Shown: positions 29,524 to 37,631 of the stretch, piece after piece
Layout of the letters: every line of letters starts with the position of its first letter
Position numbering within the stretch: the stretch's first letter is position 1
Source: Okeania hirsuta
GTDB lineage: Bacteria; Cyanobacteriota; Cyanobacteriia; Cyanobacteriales; Microcoleaceae
Direction of reading: 5' to 3'
DNA: 64,000 nucleotides
NCBI RefSeq assembly: GCF_003838195.1
Contig: NZ_RCBY01000001.1
Coordinates: 44,061-108,060, forward strand
Program-made: the position numbers and the translations under genes
The notes under the pieces: model-generated
What the model was told of the DNA's origin: nothing
The model's input: only the letters and a program-made list of their open reading frames with translations
Database searches by the model: none

Positions 29524-32500
29524 TTAGAAACGCTCACCAATACCGAAGTGGAAACGAGTATCACCTTCATCATTAATAGCGTAATCAACTCTAATTGGAC
29601 CGAGAGGAGATTGTACCCGAATACCAGCACCATAACCTATACCGTCTCCTGGTTTATTCCTCACACCTCCAGGATTACCAATAACAGAACTTTGACTATC
29701 AAATACTGTTGCAGCATCAATAAATAAAGCGCCTCCAAGAAACCCAAATACAGGAAAGCGATACTCAACAGTTCCCAACAAGAATGTACGACCTGCTCCT
29801 ACAGAACCTTCATCATATCCACGAACTGTATTAGTACCACCTAGAGGAAAAGCTTCATAAGGAGGTAAATCTCCAATTATATGACCACCTTGTATGTTAA
29901 AGGCCAAAGCTTCAGGTCCATCAATGAAGTTAGTAAAGTCTACTGGAATATAGAAACTGTAATTAGCTCGTAAACGATTCAATGCAATCTCTGCTGAACC
30001 GATAGGAATAGACTGTTCTGTACCAAATCTTAGCAAACTACCAGAAGTAGGTTGTCGGGGATTATTGCGTCGATCATTAACAATACCAAATTGAATAGTA
30101 AGTAGATCGTCTTCCCCAGAATCATCAACAGTCAATTTATTACCTAATTCATCTCTAGGTTCAGTATCACCATCACTATCCTGAATTTCTACTCGTTCAT
30201 ATTTTATTCCCAAAGAAGCTGTCCATTCCGGTTCAACAAATGGATTAGGAATAAACGGACGGGTAAAACTAACTCCACCTCCTGTACGAATGACTCGTGG
30301 GTTGTCACCATTAGGCAGATCGACATCGCGCTGATCGTTTTCGTCGTCAGAATCAAAAATTACCGATATTGCTCGTCGTCTGAACGCATTAACTGTGTAG
30401 GAAAGGCGGTGGTCATCTCCACCTATCCAGGGATCGGTAAAGCTAATATCCGCTAGTAATAATCGCTCACCTACTTGAAACTCGCCACCTAATTTCTGAT
30501 TATTACCACCAATATTTTGTTGTTGATAACTGACTGTACCAAATAACCCACTCGCAGAACTAACTCCACCACCAAATGCGAGAGAACCTGTACTTTTTTC
30601 TACAATATTCACAATCACATTTGCCTTGTTAGGATCGTCTGGTGCTGGTTCTAAACCCAATCTAACATCTTCAAAAATTCCTAAACCAAACACTCTCCTA
30701 ATATCTTTTTCTGCTGTTTGTCGCTCAAAGATATCTCCTGGTTGAAGTTGAATTTCTCTAGTGATGATATATTCACGAGTACGACCCTCAATTAAATTAC
30801 CTTCTTCATCTGTTGTTTCTCCTTCTGCACTCACAAAGCGTACTTGAATATCTTTAATTTCTCCCTCTGCAACTTCTAGAATAACTGAACCGTCGTCATT
30901 GACTTGGGGAGCACCGATAACTTGTCCGAGAACGTAACCGTTATCTTGATACCACTGGTTGACTTGTTCGACACCCCCTTCAAAAATTTTCAGATTCAGA
31001 GTTTCACCATATTGCTCGCCGAATATTCTGTCTACTTCACTTTCAGGGAATACTTGAGCACCTTCTATGGTTACAGAATTCAATACAGGGTTGGGTTCAA
31101 CTTCAAAAGTTACTCGTACACCCAGGGGAGTATCTTCTGGTAATGCTTTCACATTTCGGAAGAAACCAGTGGCAAATATCGCGTTAATGTCTCTCTGTAG
31201 TTGAGACCGAGTTGTAGTACGTCCAGCTTGAGTAGTAATGACTTGGTAAACTTGGTCTTCTAGTTCTCCGTCTACTCCACTAACTACAACTTCAGCGACT
31301 AGCACTAAGGGTTCTGCTTCTTCTGTAGAGGGTTCTGTTGGTTGTGATTGAGAAAGAGTAAATTCTTCTGATTCTATTGCGGAGGGTGGGGCATCGCTAT
31401 CTGGTTCTTCGAGGACTTCTTCTTCTGGGGATGATATTTTGGCCAAGTTGTCTGATGGGTCTAATGTTAATTTCTGTTGATTTTGAGTAATTTCACTATC
31501 AGATAAATTTATTTTTTGATAAATTTCAGAATCAAACTGTTTATTGATGGTTAGTTCTAATTTGGTTTCTACACCTTTTGCCAACTGGAAATCTTGAGGA
31601 TTTTCCCTTTGATTTTCTACAATTTCTGAAGTAGGAATATTCGCAGCAAACTGTTTATTGATGGTTGGTTCTAATTTGGTTTCTACACCTTTTGCCAACT
31701 GGAAATCTTGAGGATTTTCCCTTTGATTTTCGACAATTTCTGAAGTAGAAATCTCAGGAGCAAACTGTTTATTTATGGTTGGTTCTAATTTAGTTTCTAC
31801 ACCTTTTGCCAACTGGAAATCTTGAGGATTTTCCCTTTGATTTTCGACAATTTCTGAAGTAGAAATCTCAGGAGCAAACTGTTTATTTATGGTTGGTTCT
31901 AATTTAGTTTCTACACCTTTTGCCAACTCAATATTTTGAGAATTTTTCCTCCAGTCATCCACAATTTCTGAAGTAGAAATCTCAGGAGCAAACTGTTTAT
32001 TGATGGTTAGTTCTAATTTGGTTTCTACACCTTTTGCCAACTGGAAATCTTGAGGATTTTCCCTTTGATTTTCGACAATTTCTGAAGTAGAAATCTCAGG
32101 AGCAAACTGTTTATTGATGGTTGGTTCTAATTTGGTTTCTACTGTTTTATTAATTAGAGCTAGTTGAGGAATATGTTGATTTTCAAGATTTTCTAAAGCA
32201 AAAGCGAAAAATTCTGCAAATTCCTTATTAAAAGCAGAACTGTATTTACTATTTAAACTTTTACCAATAATTACAGGTTTTGTAATTTCTCTAACCTTAA
32301 TTAAATCATAAAAATCAAGTTTGACTGCTTCTTTAGACCAAGATATATGGGAGAAATTATTATTGATACTACCAAATAATTTTTGTGAAGGGAAATTATA
32401 TCCTAACTCTAAAAAAGATTTAGTAGAAGAAAATTTGTTAAATTGTTTTCTTGAATTAATAGATATAGCAATAAAATTACTATCTATATCAGTATTACTT

Positions 32501-32586
32501 TTCGATATTTGAGCATTAGCAGATTTTGAGATTCCAAAAGTTGTTGAAGCAGCAAAAATTACCACTAAGAACGGAGACAAGCGCAT
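29524..32586 (-). CDS. Omp85/BamA-family outer membrane assembly protein with repeat-rich N-terminal extension
   Basis: 1020-residue protein. A signal peptide (about residues 1-26, ending SANAQ) is followed by a unique region. Then come five full 38-residue repeats plus a partial sixth (about residues 149-351, VETKLEPTINKQF type), an acidic Ser/Pro/Glu linker, three POTRA domains from about residue 427, and a C-terminal beta-barrel ending RFHFGIGERF with the terminal Phe. Cyanobacterial Omp85 is the Toc75 relative that inserts outer-membrane proteins. purC lies 79 bp upstream, an arrangement seen in other cyanobacteria. The repeat block is unusual for the family. Confidence 0.92.
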   Translation of the reverse strand: MRLSPFLVVIFAASTTFGISKSANAQISKSNTDIDSNFIAISINSRKQFNKFSSTKSFLELGYNFPSQKLFGSINNNFSHISWSKEAVKLDFYDLIKVREITKPVIIGKSLNSKYSSAFNKEFAEFFAFALENLENQHIPQLALINKTVETKLEPTINKQFAPEISTSEIVENQRENPQDFQLAKGVETKLELTINKQFAPEISTSEIVDDWRKNSQNIELAKGVETKLEPTINKQFAPEISTSEIVENQRENPQDFQLAKGVETKLEPTINKQFAPEISTSEIVENQRENPQDFQLAKGVETKLEPTINKQFAANIPTSEIVENQRENPQDFQLAKGVETKLELTINKQFDSEIYQKINLSDSEITQNQQKLTLDPSDNLAKISSPEEEVLEEPDSDAPPSAIESEEFTLSQSQPTEPSTEEAEPLVLVAEVVVSGVDGELEDQVYQVITTQAGRTTTRSQLQRDINAIFATGFFRNVKALPEDTPLGVRVTFEVEPNPVLNSVTIEGAQVFPESEVDRIFGEQYGETLNLKIFEGGVEQVNQWYQDNGYVLGQVIGAPQVNDDGSVILEVAEGEIKDIQVRFVSAEGETTDEEGNLIEGRTREYIITREIQLQPGDIFERQTAEKDIRRVFGLGIFEDVRLGLEPAPDDPNKANVIVNIVEKSTGSLAFGGGVSSASGLFGTVSYQQQNIGGNNQKLGGEFQVGERLLLADISFTDPWIGGDDHRLSYTVNAFRRRAISVIFDSDDENDQRDVDLPNGDNPRVIRTGGGVSFTRPFIPNPFVEPEWTASLGIKYERVEIQDSDGDTEPRDELGNKLTVDDSGEDDLLTIQFGIVNDRRNNPRQPTSGSLLRFGTEQSIPIGSAEIALNRLRANYSFYIPVDFTNFIDGPEALAFNIQGGHIIGDLPPYEAFPLGGTNTVRGYDEGSVGAGRTFLLGTVEYRFPVFGFLGGALFIDAATVFDSQSSVIGNPGGVRNKPGDGIGYGAGIRVQSPLGPIRVDYAINDEGDTRFHFGIGERF
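31534..32142. repeat. 114-bp tandem repeats in the Omp85 gene
   Basis: Five full units and a partial one, of 114 bp (38 codons) each. Units 1, 3 and 4 are almost identical at DNA level and unit 2 has diverged (DDWRKNSQNIE instead of ENQRENPQDFQ). The length is a multiple of three, so copy-number change keeps the frame. Confidence 0.92.
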
Positions 32587-32665
32587 ATAATTCTATCCCC
32601 TACAATCCACACACCAGTTAAATTTTCCATACAAACTGTAAAATTGTACACCATTGCCAGGGTTC

Positions 32666-33394
32666 TCAACCTGTCTGAGCCAAAATCCTTTCTAAGACTT
32701 GTTGATATGCCGTTTCTACATTACCAAGATCGTGACGGAAGCGGTCTTTGTCCATTACTCTCAAGTTTAAGTCAGTTTGAGATTGGTCCCAAAGTCGGCA
32801 GCTATCTGGACTTATTTCATCCGCAAGAATCAGATTATTTTGCCGATCTAGGCCAAATTCGAGTTTGAAGTCCACCAGAGTAATTTGACATTGGTTAAAG
32901 AAATTTTTGAGAATATCATTAATTTTTAGGGCAAAAGTCCGTATTTGCTCTAATTGTTCTGGGGTAGCTAGTTCCATTATTAAGAGGCGATCGCGTGTCA
33001 ACAGTGGGTCTTGAAGACTATCATTTTTATAGCAATATTCCACTAGAGGAAATTTCAACACTGTTCCTTCTGCTAATCCAGTTTGTTTACAAAGACTACC
33101 TGCAGCAATATTTCTCACAATAACTTCGATAAGCAAAATTTTCACCTTTCGGACTCTCATTTTATCTGGTGCAGGACAGTCAATAAAATGAGTAGGTATA
33201 CCATTAGCTTCCAGTAGTTTAAATATGTGACTAGAAATAGTACAATTAATTCTACCTTTCCCTGTTATTGTGCCTCTTTTTTGAGCATTAAATGCTGTGG
33301 CATCATCTTTAAAATAAGTAAGTAATATTTCTGAGTCGTTAGTGGTATATAGAATTTTCGCTTTACCTTCGTAAAGCTTTTGATTAGATGACAT
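32666..33394 (-). CDS. purC: Phosphoribosylaminoimidazole-succinocarboxamide synthase
   Basis: 242-residue SAICAR synthase that joins CAIR and aspartate using ATP in purine biosynthesis. Features are the N-terminal KLYEGKAKILYTT (ATP-binding strand), the IEVIVRNIAAGSL signature, LVDFKLEFG and the DEISPDSCRLWD motif. The length is normal. It is upstream of the Omp85 gene on the same strand with a 79-bp gap, so the two may be co-transcribed. Confidence 0.95.
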   Translation of the reverse strand: MSSNQKLYEGKAKILYTTNDSEILLTYFKDDATAFNAQKRGTITGKGRINCTISSHIFKLLEANGIPTHFIDCPAPDKMRVRKVKILLIEVIVRNIAAGSLCKQTGLAEGTVLKFPLVEYCYKNDSLQDPLLTRDRLLIMELATPEQLEQIRTFALKINDILKNFFNQCQITLVDFKLEFGLDRQNNLILADEISPDSCRLWDQSQTDLNLRVMDKDRFRHDLGNVETAYQQVLERILAQTG

Positions 33395-33612
33395 AAAAAT
33401 TATTGAATAGAAAATAAAAATAGAGTGATGAGCGGTCGTTACTAATTACTCTTTTATGTGCTTATCACAGTATAAGCTTAATGTCAATATCTTAAATAAA
33501 ATATTGTGAAGATTAGTATAGACAAATAACAAGATTAGATTAAACAAAATTAATACTCAATGTCTTGTCTGAGGGTCTCTTTTCTGAGAAAATAATATAA
33601 AGACCGGAATTT

Positions 33613-34017
33613 ATGCAATCAGATCGAGGAATGAAACAGATGATGAATTGGACAAAATCTGTAGCAATGAGTACTTTATTATCTATTGCTGCTATTGGTA
33701 GTATGAGTCTTACTTCTATAGCAGTAGGAGCGCCTCAGAACACTAAAAGTGTAGAGCAGTCTATCACTACAATTCCCACTGAAGGTGAAGAGCAACTTGC
33801 TCATAGTTATGGTCATGGTAGTAAGCATTATGGTAGTTGTCGTCGAGTGGCAACTCGTCATCGCAACTTGCGAATTAGGACATATCCTTGGGGTAGAATT
33901 ATAGGAGGTTTACATCCCGGCGCTCGTGTCCGTGTTATTGGTTACCGTCATGGTTGGGCAAGAATTTCATATCCTTATTATGGCTATGTATATGGTCGTT
34001 ATTTGAGACATTGTTAA
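33613..34017 (+). CDS. Secreted bacterial SH3-domain protein
   Basis: 134 residues. A hydrophobic signal segment (SVAMSTLLSIAAIGSMSLTS, with likely cleavage after AVGA near residue 39-41) precedes a His/Gly-rich linker and a C-terminal SH3_3-like domain (NLRIRTYPWGRIIGGLHPGA, then VIGYRHGWARISY). Such domains bind cell-wall or glycan ligands outside the membrane. The start may be the internal ATG at 33,631 (MKQMMNW). Two terminal Cys (SCRR, RHC) could form a disulphide. It stands alone, with an AT-rich upstream. Confidence 0.8.
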   Translation: MQSDRGMKQMMNWTKSVAMSTLLSIAAIGSMSLTSIAVGAPQNTKSVEQSITTIPTEGEEQLAHSYGHGSKHYGSCRRVATRHRNLRIRTYPWGRIIGGLHPGARVRVIGYRHGWARISYPYYGYVYGRYLRHC

Positions 34018-34327
34018 CTAGCTATCAGTATTTTCCGTACCGGAATGCTCCGCAAACAGCACTCAGCTTTCAGCACACTCAAAGCTTGGGTTGAAATGCA
34101 TGAGTTGATTCCTAAGAACAAGCTACAGGCAAGTAATGCAGCTAAAGTAGAAATAAATTTTGCTAGGAATGATCGCGGATGACTAAGAGTTACCGCGGTC
34201 TTACTTTCGATAGCGACTTTGAAATTTATGTATCAGGACTGACGCTATTGCACCATTATTGTCAAATTATCAAAAAATGTAATACAATCTCCGGTTGAAT
34301 ACTCAAAAATAACTAATAATACGGAAC

Positions 34328-35422
34328 GGCTTTGTTGCACAAAAGATGATGTTTAGGGTAAAAATAAAGAAGTCAAGATGGTACACGAAACTACACTCAG
34401 CAGATATGAGTAAGAGTAAGTCTAAATCCAACTCCAAGTCCTTGTATCGACTCAAAAACTGGTCTGAGTATGATGCCTCCTTAAAGCAGCGAGGGAGTCT
34501 CACTTTTTGGCTGACTCCAGAGGCCATCGAGCAGTGGCTTAATCAGAAAAAAACTGGACGTAGGGGAGCATCTAATAATTATAGTGACACGGCCATTGAA
34601 TTGATGGTGACTATGCAATCCTTGTATAGTCTGGCCGGACGACAGACCGAAGGTTTTGTCAAATCTATATTTCAATTGATGGACTTAGATTTACCAGTAC
34701 CTGACCATAGCACTGTATCCCGTCGCTTGCCAAAACTGAATGTTAAACTACCAGTTATACCAACGAACGAAGCAATTCATATGGTAGTAGACTCTACAGG
34801 GGTGAAAGTTTACGGCGAAGGTGAATGGAAAACAAGAGTTCATGGTGTCAGTAAACGGCGTACATGGCGTAAATTACATCTAGGAGTTTCGGAGGCCACA
34901 GGGGAGATTATCAGTGGGGTAGTGACTACCAATGATGTCAGTGACGACCAAGTATTTTCTGACCTGTTAGATGGAGTAGATGGGGAAATAGCCCAAGTAT
35001 CAGGAGATGGAGCCTATGACAAGTATAAGTGTTACGAGAAAGCTAGGCAACGAGGGGCAAAGGCAACAATTCCACCCAGGAAAAATGCAGTAATAGGTCA
35101 ACATGGCAACTGTAAATGCTCACCTCATCCCAGAGATGAAAACCTCAGAAGGATAAGAAAAGTAGGACGCAAGAAGTGGAAACGTGAATGTGGCTACCAC
35201 CGACGCTCGTTGTCAGAAACTACAATGTTCAGGCTCAAAGTCCTCAATGGATGCAAGTTACGACGACGAAAATTTGATAATCAGGCAGTGGAGTTATTCA
35301 TACAATGTTCCATACTCAACGTGATGATTCAAAATGGTAAACCCCAGAGCTACAAAGTAGAAATCTAGTTAACTTCCAACTAAGGGAGTTTTTGGCGATC
35401 GCTACTTTCATGCAACAAAGCC
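34328..35422 (+). mobile_element. IS5-superfamily (IS903-like) insertion sequence, intact
   Basis: Ends GGCTTTGTTGCA and TGCAACAAAGCC with a perfect 9-bp target duplication ATACGGAAC (34,319-34,327 and 35,423-35,431), 1095 bp. Both the ends and the duplication length are those of the IS903 group. The intact transposase and unmutated duplication indicate recent insertion. Confidence 0.93.
34346..35368 (+). CDS. IS5/IS903-type transposase
   Basis: 340-residue DDE transposase in an intact frame. Catalytic residues are Asp in VVDSTGVKVYG, Asp in SGDGAYD and Glu in RRSLSETTMFRLK. A more usual start is the internal ATG at 34,406 (MSKSKSKSNSKSLYRLKNWS), giving 320 residues; the upstream 20 codons lie in the terminal region. 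It is probably able to act on the surrounding 1.1-kb element. Confidence 0.93.
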   Translation: MMFRVKIKKSRWYTKLHSADMSKSKSKSNSKSLYRLKNWSEYDASLKQRGSLTFWLTPEAIEQWLNQKKTGRRGASNNYSDTAIELMVTMQSLYSLAGRQTEGFVKSIFQLMDLDLPVPDHSTVSRRLPKLNVKLPVIPTNEAIHMVVDSTGVKVYGEGEWKTRVHGVSKRRTWRKLHLGVSEATGEIISGVVTTNDVSDDQVFSDLLDGVDGEIAQVSGDGAYDKYKCYEKARQRGAKATIPPRKNAVIGQHGNCKCSPHPRDENLRRIRKVGRKKWKRECGYHRRSLSETTMFRLKVLNGCKLRRRKFDNQAVELFIQCSILNVMIQNGKPQSYKVEI

Positions 35423-35431
35423 ATACGGAAC

Positions 35432-35630
35432 AGATAATACGAAGATAGAGAAGGTTTTTTGTAACTAATTAATGCAGACTTAATGCAGACATGATATAAA
35501 GTGAGATGTAGTTACAGACCATAAAAATCAGTTTTTTTCGCCGAAACTGTGAAGGCAATGCAAATATAGAATCAACAATCAAAAATCAAGAACGACAACG
35601 CAAACAACTAACAAAGCAAAAGGGGTCAAA
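35432..35630. other. Leader region of the 35,631 gene
   Basis: An AT-rich stretch with TAATGCAGAC repeated at 35,471 and 35,481. It probably contains the promoter of the next gene, possibly moved away from its original upstream sequence by the IS insertion. Confidence 0.3.
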
Positions 35631-36512
35631 ATGAGCGATTCAATCATTGATTTACTAGACCAACTACCGAGTAATAATCTAACGGTCAAAACACTCAATG
35701 CTCTAGATTTCGTAGTACCTGGCGAGTGGGAAAATGTAGTAGGTTTTGATAAAACTATTGAAGTAATTACAGGTGAGACAGATGCAGATAGAATTATGGA
35801 TATCCGCAATAAAGCTATTGAGCTATACAATGATGCGGATAATGGATATCAGGGAGCTATATGGTATTACAACCTAGTTGATAATGTAGACGGCGCTCTT
35901 GCTGCAGCAGCTATGGCCGAAATAGTCAGTGAAAAAATCCCCTTTTTAAGCTTTTTAGGAGGCTTAACTCCCAAAGCTGACACAACTCAATCTATTGACC
36001 TGTGCCTAAAAATTGTAGCAGAGTTGATAGCTTATAGTAAACTCAATGGTCTGCCAATTCTTAATCCAGGAGAATTTGTCACAAACCTGACTGAGGAGTA
36101 TAGTGGTCCATCTCTGATGCGAATGGCTGCCTTAGTTTGTCTTGATGGTTTGATACCTTTGGGTCCAGACTTCCTACAAAAAGTACAAGATACCCTTGAT
36201 GGAGAAGGTGAAAGTGCTTTTGCAGATAATGCAGTTTTTGGAGCAATTAGCGATACCATTCCTGGAGATGACAAATTTGGCTTTATTAGTGAGACCTTCG
36301 GAGCAGTTCAAGGGTGGATGGATAACTTGGTTGGGTCAGTTGGTTTAACCCCAGAAAGTATTTTTGACAAAATTGGTGGCTTTATCGACTTTTCCGATGA
36401 CGCTTTAGATGTTGTAGCTGCATTTCTAGATAAAACCACAAATTACTTTCAACATACAGGCACTCAATCTGTAGCTAGAAAGTTGATACAGCGTGCAGCA
36501 GAAGAAGCATAA
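35631..36512 (+). CDS. Conserved hypothetical protein, acidic, soluble
   Basis: 293 residues beginning MSDSIIDLLDQLPSNNLTVK. It is acidic, rich in Asp and Gly, with short hydrophobic helices (IPFLSFLGGL, LDGLIPLGPDFL) but no signal peptide or clear membrane segment. The C-terminus ARKLIQRAAEEA is helical. I do not recognise a family. Codon use matches the neighbouring genes and there is a plausible AAAGGGG-type ribosome site before the ATG. It lies 200 bp after the IS903-like insertion. Confidence 0.65.
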   Translation: MSDSIIDLLDQLPSNNLTVKTLNALDFVVPGEWENVVGFDKTIEVITGETDADRIMDIRNKAIELYNDADNGYQGAIWYYNLVDNVDGALAAAAMAEIVSEKIPFLSFLGGLTPKADTTQSIDLCLKIVAELIAYSKLNGLPILNPGEFVTNLTEEYSGPSLMRMAALVCLDGLIPLGPDFLQKVQDTLDGEGESAFADNAVFGAISDTIPGDDKFGFISETFGAVQGWMDNLVGSVGLTPESIFDKIGGFIDFSDDALDVVAAFLDKTTNYFQHTGTQSVARKLIQRAAEEA

Positions 36513-36680
36513 TTAACGAAGTCAGAAGTCAGAAGTTGTTTTTGTAATGGGGATTTGAGCAAGCCTCCAAAAACATTTTGCCAATCAAGGTGGGGTCGCG
36601 CGAACCAATTATTTTGAGAATTCTCATCTCAACGTTGGTTGGAGACCTGCGTTCTCCCGTAGGGGAGCCTCGGATTGTTC

Positions 36681-36942
<262 letters not shown>

Positions 36943-37046
36943 GTAGTCATGTAGTGAAAAAATTGCCTCTAAGTATTAAGAGAGTGGGATTCTCCAGAAT
37001 GCGGTATTCACCATGATCGAAATATAAATGCAAGTATAAACATTTT

Positions 37047-37326
37047 GCGGATGGGAACCCGCGTCGGCGCCAGACGCAAGCGGTCAGACCCCGCGACGAC
37101 GCCAGTCGCAAGGGAATGCTGACCAAGAGAGGGAACCCCCACCAAGAAGGCTGCGGGACTCGCAGTTTCAGTCTGTGGAGCGCGCCTTTAGACCCGAAGG
37201 GAGTAAATCTCCGAAGGTGGGTGCTATGTTAGTGCAGCTCCTCTGTCAAGAGGCAACAGAAAGCCCCTGACAGCGATGCTAGGGAATGCCGCGCTGTCTC
37301 CTAAGAGCAACGTCGGGAGGATGTCA
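37047..37326 (+). ncRNA. Structured GC-rich RNA candidate (HEARO/omega-RNA-like?)
   Basis: This is a roughly 280-bp GC-rich island in AT-rich DNA with many nested stems. They include GCGTC/GACGC (37,061-37,077), GGTCAG/CTGACC (37,082-37,124) enclosing GCGAC/GTCGC, CTGCG/CGCAG (37,151-37,165), CCTCT/AGAGG (37,240-37,253), CTGTCA/TGACAG and CAGCG/CGCTG. There is no ORF. It ends in CGTCGGGAGGATGTCA, where ATG opens only a 10-codon frame. HEARO RNAs (the guide RNAs of IscB elements) are known to be abundant in some filamentous cyanobacteria and can stand alone. The match is by feel, not by alignment. Confidence 0.45.
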
Positions 37327-37398
37327 ATTCCATACAAACAGCATTTGATGTAATCCTACCGTGATAATATAAAGTCTTAGCCTTTTCAAACTAAAATG

Positions 37399-37428
37399 CC
37401 ACTCCTAAATAATTTAGGAGTGGGTTTT
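37399..37428 (+). terminator. Strong terminator-like hairpin after the structured-RNA candidate
   Basis: CCACTCCTAAA-TAA-TTTAGGAGTGG forms a perfect 11-bp stem followed by GTTTT. It lies 70 bp downstream of the GC-rich block and could end its transcript. No protein gene precedes it within 800 bp. Confidence 0.75.
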
Positions 37429-37461
37429 CCATTGGCTATCAAACAAACTCAGTAGACCCAT

Positions 37462-37602
37462 ATATAGCAGTCAAAGTAAAGCTTAGGATATTCCTAAATG
37501 CTCAAAAGATCGTCAGAGATTACTTCTGTAGGGGCGAATGGCCATTTGCTAACGCAGAGCTGCCGCTAACGCCCCTACTTACTTCTGACTTCTGACTTGC
37601 GC
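37462..37602. repeat. 140-bp dispersed intergenic repeat, copy 2
   Basis: Near-identical to 7,562-7,701, in the same orientation, ending 30 bp before argZ. Confidence 0.8.
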
Positions 37603-37631
37603 TATACAGGACATTTACCCGGTAATAAATT

